The notes below the pieces were generated by a model. That model had not been told where the DNA came from, searched no databases, and saw only the letters and a program-made list of their open reading frames with translations. A program made the position numbers and the translations under genes. Shown here one piece after another: positions 17,538-25,872 of a stretch of 64,000 nucleotides of DNA. Every line of letters begins with the position of its first letter. The stretch's first letter is position 1. The stretch is from Arthrobacter sp. ISL-65 (GTDB taxonomy: Bacteria > Actinomycetota > Actinomycetes > Actinomycetales > Micrococcaceae), in contig NZ_JAGGPN010000049.1 of NCBI RefSeq assembly GCF_018613795.1, forward strand, positions 1-64,000, read 5' to 3'.

Positions 17538-17704
17538 CTACAGCCTGCTTTTTACACGGCTGAACAGGGCCATGGACGTGGCGATAAAAAACGCAGACGT
17601 GAGGAGGACCAGGAGAAGACCCCAATGATGAAGACGTAGGCCAGCAGGAAGGTGGACATCACCGTCAGCCCGAACCAGACCCCCGGCGCCTGAATCTGCC
17701 TCAT
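17538..17704 (-). pseudogene. Two-helix small membrane protein, frameshifted
   Basis: The minus strand encodes MRQIQAPGVWFGLTVM and STFLLAYVFIIG; in a shifted frame it continues LVLLTSAFFIATSMALFSRVKSRL to a stop at 17538. A single indel near 17615 would restore a ~55-residue protein with two membrane helices. No family recognised. Confidence 0.45.
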
Positions 17705-17915
17705 ACGTGACCCCCAATTCTGTGACTGCCTGAGTCTAATGGCAGCGGGGAGGGAACAAGTGCAGGCCTAGCTTCAGCTGGCACCAGGTTCCGCCGCTTG
17801 ACCTCAGATGGCAGGAAGAGCGCGCCCATTGCTCTGGCGCCGCCAGGGACCCGAATACACGGGAACATCGGCTGCGATGTGAGCCACCGCCGGCGGCGGC
17901 CCCTAAACTGACCTG

Positions 17916-18323
17916 ATGAGTAGGGCGCTGGATAGTCGGACGAGGTCTTCGGGGGCGGGTTTCAAGACGGTCTACCTGGGGACGCTGGTGGTCTTGGCTC
18001 CCGGAATCCTGCTTTGGCTCGTTCTGGCTGGCTTGTCTGCGCTTTCTCCGGGCGCTTCACCGAGTTACGCGTGGCTTGGTCTTCTCGGTGCGGCGGCCAG
18101 CGGTTTGTCAGTCGTGGCGTACTTGCGGATAGGGAAGAGTGCGACGAGGCGCCTGCGCTGGCTGTGGTTTTGGACGGCCATGGCGCTGGTTCTCGCCGCT
18201 TCCTACCCAGCGGTGTGGTCTCTGGGCGGCGCTGTTGCCGAGGAGTGGTGCGGGAGCCAGCCTGGAGGAAGGGGATATGCCGGTAACGAGTCCCCTGAAG
18301 ATGCACCCTGGGTTTGCCGCTGA
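17916..18323 (+). CDS. Hypothetical membrane protein
   Basis: The 135-residue product has three hydrophobic helices (about 18-43, 51-70 and 82-106) after a polar, basic N-terminus. The short C-terminal tail contains two cysteines (EEWCGSQPGG, APWVCR) predicted outside. No family recognised. A 211-base stretch upstream holds no other gene. Confidence 0.65.
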   Translation: MSRALDSRTRSSGAGFKTVYLGTLVVLAPGILLWLVLAGLSALSPGASPSYAWLGLLGAAASGLSVVAYLRIGKSATRRLRWLWFWTAMALVLAASYPAVWSLGGAVAEEWCGSQPGGRGYAGNESPEDAPWVCR

Positions 18324-18405
18324 TTGCCGTAGGTATAGTCCTCCCAGTTCACTTTCCGCGCAGGGCGGGGCAGGCAACCGGCCGCAAACACCCTATGATC
18401 CAAGC

Positions 18406-18591
18406 ATGGGGAAATCAATCAGGGTCAGGACGTTCGCCGTACTCGCGGGCCTTGTGGTTGCGGCACTTTCGCTATTTCTCCCCTGGCTGAATGGGAACAT
18501 CCCGTTGCCAGCTGTTCTCGGTACTTCCTTGGTTCTCGGAGTCGCGACATTCTTGGCCACGAGCAAACAGGGCGCTAAGAAATCCAGCTAG
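18406..18591 (+). CDS. Small two-helix membrane protein
   Basis: This 61-residue frame starts MGKSIRVRTFAVLAGLVVAAL and has a second helix (AVLGTSLVLGVATFLA), ending in basic KQGAKKSS. The frame is open further upstream, but the positive-inside pattern points to this ATG. No family recognised. Confidence 0.6.
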   Translation: MGKSIRVRTFAVLAGLVVAALSLFLPWLNGNIPLPAVLGTSLVLGVATFLATSKQGAKKSS

Positions 18592-18693
18592 ATCAGTAAC
18601 TCGCAGCGCTTCCGGCCCCATTGTGCGGATGCTTAGGGAAGTCTCCCTTCGAGATCGGCTATGCACGGGAAGGGGTCCTTACCGAGCGCCGGC

Positions 18694-18798
18694 CTAGGCC
18701 AGCTCGATGAATTCCTTCATATCCGGGGCGTACTCGCTGTCGGGCGCACCGTGAACCATGGCGCCGGCCAGGTCGTGGCAGTTCAGGATTTCGGTGAT
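18694..18798 (-). pseudogene. DUF1871-like remnant
   Basis: The minus strand encodes ITEILNCHDLAGAMVHGAPDSEYAPDMKEF then a stop, nearly matching VTEILNAHDLAVVMTHGAPDSEYDPEMKDL of the intact copy at 4377-4679. Both ends of the gene are missing. It abuts the cupin remnant. Confidence 0.7.
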
Positions 18799-18815
18799 CC
18801 AGGCACCGTGGCCGG

Positions 18816-19150
18816 CTAGAACACCAGCCCGTGCCGCTCGACCAGCGGCATCGTTGCCTCGAAGTCCACCTCGGCACCGTACTCGGCCGCGAGGGCGGGG
18901 TTGGGTATCCGGGGAGTATTCGCCGCCGGGCTCGGCGAGTCGGCGGAACATGGCCTCGATGCCGCCAGGAACGATTATCTCAAGCACGCGGAGTTCGTCG
19001 TCTCCGGCATTCCAGAAGGTGTGCCAGCGTCCGCGCGGCTTGGCCACCAAGTCACCCGGCGTTGCCGTGATCTCGATTCCCTGGCCGGTCAGCAAGTAGG
19101 GGCAGCTGGCGCAGGTTTCTCGAATTTGTCGCCAGCGTTCGGTGTGCTGC
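18816..19150 (-). pseudogene. Cupin-domain protein, truncated and frameshifted
   Basis: The minus strand encodes ITATPGDLVAKPRGRWHTFWNAGDDELRVLEI and IVPGGIEAMFRRLAEPGGE, then in a second frame NPALAAEYGAEVDF, ATMPLVERHGLVF and stop. This is the C-terminal half of a small cupin (P-x-G-D-x-x-x-x-P-x-x-x-W-H). The first cupin strands and start are missing, and one indel lies near 18905. Confidence 0.7.
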
Positions 19151-19171
19151 ATCCGGCGTTACGATGTGGCC

Positions 19172-19504
19172 ATGCCCGAGAGGATTATGTACGTCCAGCT
19201 GAAGACCGGCTACAACACGGACCACGGGCCAGCGTGGATCACGAGGTTGCAGTTTTCCAAGTCGTGGAGAACTGCCCACTTCCGGGGCCGCACGCTGGAA
19301 AGGGTGACCGGGCTGGCTCGCGCCAACTTCGACGCCAACTTCTACGACGTCGGCAACGGCGATGAGTTCTGGGTCTCCGGGCCGAAGCGCGACCGCACTG
19401 ATGCGCGGTACAGCCACCAGCGGCCCGACGTGGATGAGGACGTCAAGGCAGAGTACGAAGCCTTTCTCAACGGCGCGCCGTTGCCCGGGCGCGAGAACGG
19501 CTGA
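19172..19504 (+). CDS. Hypothetical protein
   Basis: The 110-residue product starts at the ATG of MPERIMYVQLKTGYNTDHGPAWI. It contains SKSWRTAHFRGRTLERV and DANFYDVGNGDEFWVSGPKRDRTDARY, a compact beta-rich composition that looks like a folded small protein. No family recognised. No signal or membrane segment. Confidence 0.65.
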   Translation: MPERIMYVQLKTGYNTDHGPAWITRLQFSKSWRTAHFRGRTLERVTGLARANFDANFYDVGNGDEFWVSGPKRDRTDARYSHQRPDVDEDVKAEYEAFLNGAPLPGRENG

Positions 19505-19515
19505 CGACGGCAGAC

Positions 19516-19930
19516 ATGGCCGGAGGAAGCAACGGTTCGGCCGAGGGGTTGGCTGAACTTGATGAGAGCGGCTGGGGTGCCCTGATTGGCTGGGCTGCCG
19601 GTCCGGAGAACCTCCGCCGGGGACCCCGGCAGGTTGACACCGCCAGGGGTGGCCGTGACGAGCACCGACAAGGACGGAAACGTTGTGGAGGCCGTCGAAG
19701 CCTTTACCACTGATGACCGGCAAATCGTCGAGGAGGAAGCCAACGCGTACCTGGCCGAGACCGGTGCGGAGCAGCGTCCTCCAGGTTTCCGCTGGATCGG
19801 TCAGGAGGAGGAGCACCGCAGCCTGGCTGAAATAGTCCGCCGGGTCCGGGTGCAAGGGGGGAATGCGTTCCGGACCCGGCGATCTGAAGCTCAGGTTCGC
19901 GGCTACCTGTGCTTCAGTGACAAGACCTAG
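19516..19930 (+). pseudogene. GWGAL-family protein, frameshifted and 3'-truncated
   Basis: The ATG frame gives MAGGSNGSAEGLAELDESGWGALIGWAAGP; a shifted frame continues DPGRLTPPGVAVTSTDKDGNVVEAVEAF and EEEANAYLAETGAEQRPPGF. ESGWGALIGWAAGPENL matches ENGWGALMGWAAGEENL of the gene at 14352-14860. Removing one G near 19620 joins the frames. The 3' end runs into dispersed repeat B at 19858, so the original C-terminus appears to be replaced. Confidence 0.55.
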
Positions 19931-20035
19931 CGTGCACCCGGCACATGGTGAAATGTGTGGTCTTCCTGAGAGCCGGTGCCCACTTTACCCCCTATTTGGG
20001 GGGCTGGGGGCGGCCTCCAAGGTTTTCCCAAGCTG
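19858..20035. repeat. Dispersed repeat, copy B
   Basis: It aligns with 2938-3120 over about 180 bases, roughly three-quarters identical by eye. On the minus strand it begins with codons like SLGKT, matching the SLGKP end of the HA-domain gene in copy A, but no other HA-domain coding sequence is attached. It contains the conserved CCCC-N6-GGGG hairpin. Confidence 0.65.
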
Positions 20036-20121
20036 CGGTGCCAGCGACCATCCCGCAAGCCTCCCGTCTATACGCGGCCAGAGCGTCGCCTGGGAGACCT
20101 GCCCCGGAGGGCCATACACCT

Positions 20122-20240
20122 GCTGGCTATGAGCCGGCTGAACTCTTCGGCTTCCGGGTCGTACTCGTCGGAAGGGGCTCCGAGGTTCAGGACGCTGAGC
20201 AGGTCGTGGCTGTTCAGACGCTCAGCGACTGCCCAGTGGA
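20122..20240 (-). pseudogene. DUF1871-like remnant
   Basis: The minus strand encodes HWAVAERLNSHDLLSVLNLGAPSDEYDPEAEEF and a few more residues, aligning with the first half of the DUF1871-like protein at 4377-4679. The KWFG-containing second half is absent. It abuts the 5' end of the HIT gene on the other strand. Confidence 0.7.
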
Positions 20241-20250
20241 GCGCACGTGT

Positions 20251-20712
20251 ATGGTCACTTCCATGCCACCACAGCCTGACTGCATCTTTTGCCAGATAGC
20301 CATGGGCAACGCTCCCGCTCAAGTCGTGGCAGATATCGGCGAAGCGCTCGCCTTCACGGTTCCCGATGCCGCGGCACTCGCTCCCGGTCATGTGCTTGTC
20401 ATACCAAGGCGTCACTGCCTTGGAATCCATGACGCGGACTCAACCTCGCGGGATGCGGTTGGAGCCCTCTGCCAGCAGGTCAGCCAGGGGATGCTCCGTG
20501 CCCTGCCTGCAACTGGCGTCAACCTTCTCAGCGCTTGCGGGCCCGGCAGCGACCAGTCAGTTGACCACTGGCACATGCATGTCGTTCCTCGTAGGGCAGG
20601 GGACGGAATTGAAACGTGGCCCGAAGGTGGATCGACCGCCACCGGGCATTATGTTGCCGGAAAGCTACTCGTGGCCGAATTGAACAGGACCACCGCGAGT
20701 GGTGACCGGTAG
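20251..20712 (+). CDS. HIT-family nucleotide hydrolase/transferase
   Basis: The 153-residue protein has the N-terminal CIFCQIA motif, the nucleotide-binding stretch ALAPGHVLVIPRRH, and the histidine triad HWHMHVVPRR near residue 113. HIT proteins hydrolyse or transfer nucleotide monophosphates. A second ATG at 20263 is possible. It is distinct from the HIT gene at 59224. It follows a DUF1871-like remnant and has no operon partner. Confidence 0.9.
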   Translation: MVTSMPPQPDCIFCQIAMGNAPAQVVADIGEALAFTVPDAAALAPGHVLVIPRRHCLGIHDADSTSRDAVGALCQQVSQGMLRALPATGVNLLSACGPGSDQSVDHWHMHVVPRRAGDGIETWPEGGSTATGHYVAGKLLVAELNRTTASGDR

Positions 20713-20802
20713 GCTAAGGTCCATGACGTTTGGGGACGCGGGGGAGCGGCGTGAGCCTTCAGGCCCAGACACCGCGCCTGCACCTGCCTTGGGTGAGCAG
20801 GA

Positions 20803-21156
20803 GTGACGCTCTCGGCCGCGAACCACATTGTCGTGGCCATGCTGTTGACTGTGACCGCGGTCTGGCTGGTAAACGTCTGCCTGCGCCTTGCTGGCCGGAG
20901 GCTGTACTGGGTCACCTTCTGGGTGCTTTTCCTAGGACTGCCGGCCCTGGCCATCTACTTCTTATCGAACCCGTCACCGCGGGAGTCCGTCAACAGCTTC
21001 AACGATCTCCCGCGTGAATACGCCCTCGGAGTTGTCGCTCTGTTCCTCTGGCTGATCGTCCTGGTTCTGGAGCTGATTGTATTCACCGCGCTGAAGATCA
21101 GGGACCGCCGCCGAACCCGCCGATCTGCGCCGGCTTCCACCGGCCCCGAGCTCTGA
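20803..21156 (+). CDS. Hypothetical membrane protein
   Basis: The 117-residue product from a GTG start has three hydrophobic helices (about 7-29, 36-54 and 76-98) and a basic C-terminus (KIRDRRRTRRSAP), giving cytoplasmic placement of the tail. No family recognised. It lies 90 bases after the HIT gene on the same strand, and converges with the lipoprotein gene. Confidence 0.65.
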   Translation: MTLSAANHIVVAMLLTVTAVWLVNVCLRLAGRRLYWVTFWVLFLGLPALAIYFLSNPSPRESVNSFNDLPREYALGVVALFLWLIVLVLELIVFTALKIRDRRRTRRSAPASTGPEL

Positions 21157-21184
21157 TGGGACGCCGCAGGATTTGTCGCAGGCC

Positions 21185-21763
21185 TTAGGCCCCGGGGAAC
21201 CGTGACCTGACGTCACCACCGGGGCAACGGTCGGCCTCCGTACCGTCAACGGTCACCTTCGCTGACCACTCGAACTTGTCCCCGAGACCCTCCAGCTTGG
21301 CTAGCGGGTATCGGCCGCTGACCTGCTTGCCTGCGGCCACGGCTCCGTTGGTGATGTTTTCCTGCTGCCCGCTTCCGACGTCGACCAGGAAGGTAGCGAT
21401 CTCCTTGCCGTCTTTGAACTTCGCTCCGAGCTGGTATTCCTTGCTGCCGGCCGCGCTCCACGCCCTCACGGAATACAAAACGGTCCCGGTGGTCGGGACG
21501 TTCGCCACTGTGTTGAAGGTGGCCAACAGCTCCGTGCCGTCGCTGAGCAGCCGAGCCTGGGCGAGGTCAACAACCTTCGACGCTGAGTCGCCCGCCTTGT
21601 CCTTGCAGATCGACTCGCCGCCCGCGGCCTTGCTCACGGCGCTAGGTTCCATGGCTGGCGTCGTTGCGGCCGACGGTTCCGGACTGGGCTGCGTGCTGGA
21701 ACTGGATCCGCAACCTGTGAGCGCGAGCACTGCGACGGCCAAAATCCCGCAAGATTTCCTCAT
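21185..21763 (-). CDS. Putative lipoprotein
   Basis: The 192-residue product has a lipoprotein signal MRKSCGILAVAVLALTGC (lipobox LTGC, Cys18), then a Ser/Pro/Thr linker and a beta-rich domain (LLATFNTVANVPTTGTVLYS, AAGSKEYQLGAKF). Two cysteines at ESICKD and DRCPGG may pair. No known enzyme motif. Located on the outer membrane face. Confidence 0.8.
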   Translation of the reverse strand: MRKSCGILAVAVLALTGCGSSSSTQPSPEPSAATTPAMEPSAVSKAAGGESICKDKAGDSASKVVDLAQARLLSDGTELLATFNTVANVPTTGTVLYSVRAWSAAGSKEYQLGAKFKDGKEIATFLVDVGSGQQENITNGAVAAGKQVSGRYPLAKLEGLGDKFEWSAKVTVDGTEADRCPGGDVRSRFPGA

Positions 21764-22239
21764 GCGCCTATCTAACCATGCGACAGTGCGACGACGAATA
21801 GCTTCGGGGACAGCGGGTCAACTTGCCTTGGAGCGTTCGCATGTGACTGCGCAAACGCGTAGCCGTATAGGCCGAAAAACAAGTAACTACCACTGCTGCT
21901 CTAAATTCTGAAGAGGTGTTAACTATGAGACGGGCGGATAACAATGTTGAAGCCCTCCGGACGGTCTGCCGGCGTCCGTCCGGGTCAGGCTAGCCGGGCT
22001 TGGCGCCACTCCCCCAGCAGGTGCCCGGCCCGGCTACCCGTCGGTGTTCCGGGGGCGCGAACACATCACGATTGGGAGACGAGGCCTGCCTGACTGGTTG
22101 CCGGACCAAACGGGATGGTGTGACCCGCCAAGGGCCGAAGCCTCCTCACGACAAGACCTTCGCCTATCCTGCCTGAAACTTTCGCCGATCTTGCCCTAAC
22201 GAGGTGAGCATTAATTCGAGCCTAAGGGGGTGAACATCA
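21764..22239. other. Intergenic stretch with candidate leader
   Basis: A 476-base gap between the lipoprotein gene (minus) and a 43-residue ORF (plus). It holds a 22-codon frame with a good ribosome site (21925-21993) containing an 8-bp hairpin, and several GC-rich inverted words near 22000-22080, but no longer gene. It may contain a promoter or an untranslated RNA; nothing further is seen. Confidence 0.4.
21925..21993 (+). CDS. Possible 22-residue leader peptide
   Basis: The frame encodes MRRADNNVEALRTVCRRPSG and two more residues. GAAGAGGTG precedes the ATG at suitable spacing. Inside and after it is a hairpin (21957-21964 pairing with 21976-21983). The next gene downstream is the 43-residue ORF at 22240. 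Whether it is translated is uncertain. Confidence 0.25.
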   Translation: MRRADNNVEALRTVCRRPSGSG

Positions 22240-22371
22240 ATGGCTGACGACAAAGAGCTGCTGGACTGGCTGTCTCCCCGCAAGCAACGGGAAATCGACA
22301 ACCAGGCCGCGTTCCTGCGCTACCTGCTGGAGCGTGAAGACGCTGCCGCTGCAGGGGCTGACAAGTCTTAG
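22240..22371 (+). CDS. Small 43-residue protein
   Basis: The frame encodes MADDKELLDWLSPRKQREI, then DNQAAFLRYLLEREDAAAAG and a stop. AAGGGGG lies nine bases before the ATG. Charged and amphipathic, probably one or two helices. No family recognised. It converges with the hydrolase gene at 22410-23447. Confidence 0.55.
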   Translation: MADDKELLDWLSPRKQREIDNQAAFLRYLLEREDAAAAGADKS

Positions 22372-22409
22372 GGCACGTGCGGGACGGTGTCGGGACCGAA
22401 GCGGCAGCC

Positions 22410-23447
22410 TTAGCGCGCTCCGGGCGTGGTGGTGGTCAGGAAGGCGTTGATCTTGCTGGCCATGGCCGGCGCATGGGTCCAGTGCAGGTAGTGCCCGCCG
22501 GGGAGCGTCACTGTTTCGTGCTTTTGGACGTTTTGCAGACGGCTTTCGTGTAGCTCAAGGTCCGCAGGGGTCTCCTTCGCCGAGGCGAGGAAAGTGAGCA
22601 CGGGGAGGTCGTCGGGGTAGCGCATTCCTTGCACCTTGCGGGCGTTCTCGGCGATCCGGTTGGTCTCGTTGAGGACGGAGGGGTTGCCGAAGTTCCAGTT
22701 GGCCATCTTGCGCATCTGGTCCCGCTCCCGGGAGGTGTAGGCTGTGCCGTCCGGTTCCACCAGGCTTGGCGCGAGCATGGTCACCCAGCGGAGCAGGCCG
22801 CCGGTCGCGATAATGCCTTCCCAGTTGATGCCGCCGGTGGGGACACCGGTCTCGTCGGCGTGGATCGTTCGGGCGGCAGGCACCGTGGGGTCGATGCCGA
22901 TGACAGCCGCGACGTCGTTCCGGTACCGGTTGGCGTAAGCGAGCGTGTAGAAACCGGCAATGGAATGGCCAGCCAGCACATAGGGACTGGGCACGTCCGC
23001 ATTTGCCAGGGCCTCATGCAGTTCGGAGGTGATGTTCTCGACAGTGCGCTCCACCGGGGGCTGGTCGCTGTACCCGTAGCCGAACCCTTCCACGACAACG
23101 ACGTCGTAGTCCCCGAGCTCCCGGACGAGCGGTGCAAAGTCCACCGCCGGTGCCGGTGTGCCGAGGCCGCTGAGCAGCACGATTGCCTGTCCTGTCCTGC
23201 CGTTGCCTGGTGCGCGGACGACGTTCAGCGCACCGTGGCTTGTCTGCACCCTTTGACCGTACGGAGCGGTCGCGGACCGCTCAGCCTGATTCATGGCGAC
23301 GTTGGCGAACGTGGAGACGAGAAGGAGGCCAGCCACGATGGCGGCCGTAAAACCGAGTGTGCGAAGCCGGCGCCGCGGAGACTTGGCGTGGCTTGACGCG
23401 GTGGCGGTCTTGATGGGTGCCGGCAGTGAATGTCGAAAGTTGATCAT
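22410..23447 (-). CDS. Membrane-anchored alpha/beta hydrolase
   Basis: The 345-residue product has a basic N-terminus and one membrane helix (LGFTAAIVAGLLLVSTFANVA). The hydrolase domain follows: VLLSGLGTPAPAVDF (oxyanion region), EGFGYGYSDQP, nucleophile elbow VLAGHSIAGFY, IGIDPTVPA, and a C-terminal His in LPGGHYLHW. The enzyme probably acts outside the membrane; the substrate is unknown. The ATG at 23447 was chosen because upstream residues look non-coding. It diverges from the GlxA-type regulator 111 bases away, a likely regulatory pair. Confidence 0.85.
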   Translation of the reverse strand: MINFRHSLPAPIKTATASSHAKSPRRRLRTLGFTAAIVAGLLLVSTFANVAMNQAERSATAPYGQRVQTSHGALNVVRAPGNGRTGQAIVLLSGLGTPAPAVDFAPLVRELGDYDVVVVEGFGYGYSDQPPVERTVENITSELHEALANADVPSPYVLAGHSIAGFYTLAYANRYRNDVAAVIGIDPTVPAARTIHADETGVPTGGINWEGIIATGGLLRWVTMLAPSLVEPDGTAYTSRERDQMRKMANWNFGNPSVLNETNRIAENARKVQGMRYPDDLPVLTFLASAKETPADLELHESRLQNVQKHETVTLPGGHYLHWTHAPAMASKINAFLTTTTPGAR

Positions 23448-23558
23448 GGGATAAGACTGCCAACCGGTAGCAGCGCGGGGGAGTGGTAAAAATTGCCAGT
23501 ATGAAAAGGATCCTGCAGACAGGGATCGGGACAGTGGCCGCGTGGGTACAGTGGCCTC

Positions 23559-24515
23559 ATGCACCGTGTCGTTGCCCTCGCATTGCCGGACGTCGTCGCC
23601 TTTGACCTCGCCATTCCAGCCCAGGTTTTCGGCCATGAGGACGAGCGGCAACTGTACTCTTTTGCGGTCTGCGCAGCCGAACCCGGCCTGGTCCCGACCA
23701 CCACCGGGTATGCCATTCACGCCGCGGAGGGGCTCGAAGCCCTTCTATCAGCCGACACCATCGTTGTGCCCGGGTTCAGCCCCCTCACGGACCCTCCGGC
23801 CAGTGTCTGCGAAGCGCTTCGTGAGGCGGCCGGGAACGGAGTCCGGGTGGTGTCCGTCTGCACAGGGGCTTTCGCGTTGGCGGCTGCCGGCCTCCTTGAC
23901 GGGAAACGCGCCACGACGCACTGGAGGAACGCCCAGCGCCTGCAAACCCTGCACCCGGCGGTCGCCGTCGACGCCGGGGTGCTGTACATCGACGAGGGCC
24001 GCGTCAGCACCAGCGCCGGTGTCGCGGCCGGGATCGATTTATGCCTGCATCTGGTCCGCAGAGACTACGGCACCGAGGCAGCGAATCGCATCGCCCGGCG
24101 GATGGTCGTGGCCCCTCACCGCGAAGGCGGGCAGGCTCAGTTCATCGAGCGCCCGGTGGCCGCGCCGCTGACCCATTTCGCTGAAACGTGCGCCTGGGCC
24201 AGGCAGCATCTGGCAGAGCCACTGACCGTCATCGACATGGCTGCTCACGCCGGCTGGGCACCGAGCAGTTTCGCGCGCAAATTCCTGGCAGACGCAGGGA
24301 CAACGCCTTTGCGCTGGCTGACCAGCCAGCGCATTGCCGAGGCCTGCCGTCTGCTCGAGACGACCGACCTTACCGTGCAGGCGGTTGCGGCCAGGACAGG
24401 CCTCGGAACGGCAGCCAACTTCCGGCTCCACTTCATGCGCGAACTTAACACCACACCCTCCAGCTACCGCCGCCTCTACCAGGGGCGGAACCGCAGCCTG
24501 ACGCGGGAAGCCTAG
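23559..24515 (+). CDS. GlxA-family transcriptional regulator
   Basis: The 318-residue protein combines an N-terminal DJ-1/PfpI-like domain (residues 1-180, with VVSVCTGAFALAAAGLLDGKRATTHW) and a C-terminal AraC-type HTH domain (about 210-310, with AAHAGWAPSSFARKF and VQAVAARTGLGTAANFRLHF). Such proteins are cytoplasmic activators that sense small molecules. It is divergently placed from the hydrolase at 22410-23447 and may control it (inference). Confidence 0.9.
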   Translation: MHRVVALALPDVVAFDLAIPAQVFGHEDERQLYSFAVCAAEPGLVPTTTGYAIHAAEGLEALLSADTIVVPGFSPLTDPPASVCEALREAAGNGVRVVSVCTGAFALAAAGLLDGKRATTHWRNAQRLQTLHPAVAVDAGVLYIDEGRVSTSAGVAAGIDLCLHLVRRDYGTEAANRIARRMVVAPHREGGQAQFIERPVAAPLTHFAETCAWARQHLAEPLTVIDMAAHAGWAPSSFARKFLADAGTTPLRWLTSQRIAEACRLLETTDLTVQAVAARTGLGTAANFRLHFMRELNTTPSSYRRLYQGRNRSLTREA

Positions 24516-24617
24516 TGGCCAGGAGCACGCCCGCGAGTGCAGCGCGCCGGGTGGCACAGTCCACGGATGGTAAGTACCGTCGTCGTAAGAACCAACGCGC
24601 AATCAGTCAGGGGCAGC

Positions 24618-25872
24618 ATGAGCAAGAACGGCAGAAATCGGAACAAGCGCAGGGGTCCCGCTGGCACTGGAAGTTCCGCTGCACGCGGCTCTTCGCCCGC
24701 TTCCCTGAGCTCTTTCCGGGCCGGTCGCGCAGTCGACTCACTCGCGCCGGCATTTGTCCGGTGGTTCGACGACGGTGCTCCGGGTGCTGCTGCCACCGCC
24801 CTCGATTGCCTGGCAGCCATACAACGCGTCATGGGCCGGTACATGGACCGTGTGGCCGCTGCTGACCTGACACGCCTTGATCCGGTGATTCTGGCCGACG
24901 CTCTCGCTGCCGATCTCGCTGCCACGGCGGACGAAGACGACGACGACCGTGGTGAGTTTGTCATCGCCGCAGTGCACGGCTTCGTCGACTTTCTCGTGGA
25001 CACTGACCGGTGGTCAGGCCCAGCGGAACAGCTCGCCGACGTCATCGACCTGCTCAACGCCCTCCTGGGGGGAGACAGAGGATTGGAGGCTCGTCGATGT
25101 GCCCGTTGTTTCCGACGACGACGCCCTGCGGGTTTTCTCGGAGCTCCTGCTGATCCAGCGGACCACGGCACTGCTTCAGTGGATCGGCGAGGCAAAGCCG
25201 GTGACCGGAACCGGTGCACTCCGGACGAAGGACATCGAAGCGGCGGCTGCGTGCGTCGGACTGAAAGTCAGGGGCGGCCCCAAACGGGCTGAGGTCGCGC
25301 AGGCCGGGAACGGCGGTTCGGAAAGGCCCGTGCCGACGGTCCGCAGCATGTATGAGGTGCCGCTGCTGGCGCAGGTGTGGGAGGCGCTGGCCCGCACTGA
25401 ACTGATCAAGATCGGGCCGACGAAGGCGGAGCCGTCGCCAGCCTCCGCCGTCTTCCAGGCCGGCGGTACCCCGGACAGGCTGGAGGAACTGGTGTTCTTC
25501 GTCGAACAGTTCCTCTCGGCCTCCGTGCTCGGCTACGACCCTGAACAGCCGTGGGAAGTCCTCGTTGCCGCAACGGTGGCCTCGATCCTGCTGGCGGCGG
25601 CCTCGGAGGATCCTCCGCGGAGGGACACTGTGCTGGACCCCCGGACCGGTGCGTCACCAGAGGAAAGGGCGACGGTCGAGTCGCTGAAGGCCGCGGCCAT
25701 GAGCCAACTGGAAGCACTCGCCGAGCAGGGGATCCTGGCGATCGACACGCATTTCCGGGTACCGCCCGCCCTGGTCCGGTGCATAGCGAAAACGTATGAG
25801 GACGCAACGGTGCTGGAGGATCTGGGCCTGCTGGACATCCCGGACCTGGATCTGGATTCCAAGGATGCCTAG
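24618..25872 (+). pseudogene. Hypothetical protein, frameshifted at a G6 run
   Basis: The ATG frame encodes MSKNGRNRNKRRGPAGTGSS through AEQLADVIDLLNALLGG; then at the six-G run 25067-25072 it shifts to ETEDWRLVDVPVVSDDDALRVFSELL and a long helical C-terminus. One added G gives a single protein of about 418 residues, with a basic disordered N-terminus and an acidic helical body. Two separate genes are possible (GTG near 25098) but less likely, as no ribosome site is seen. No family recognised. Its last codons overlap the stop of the convergent gene by two bases. Confidence 0.6.
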
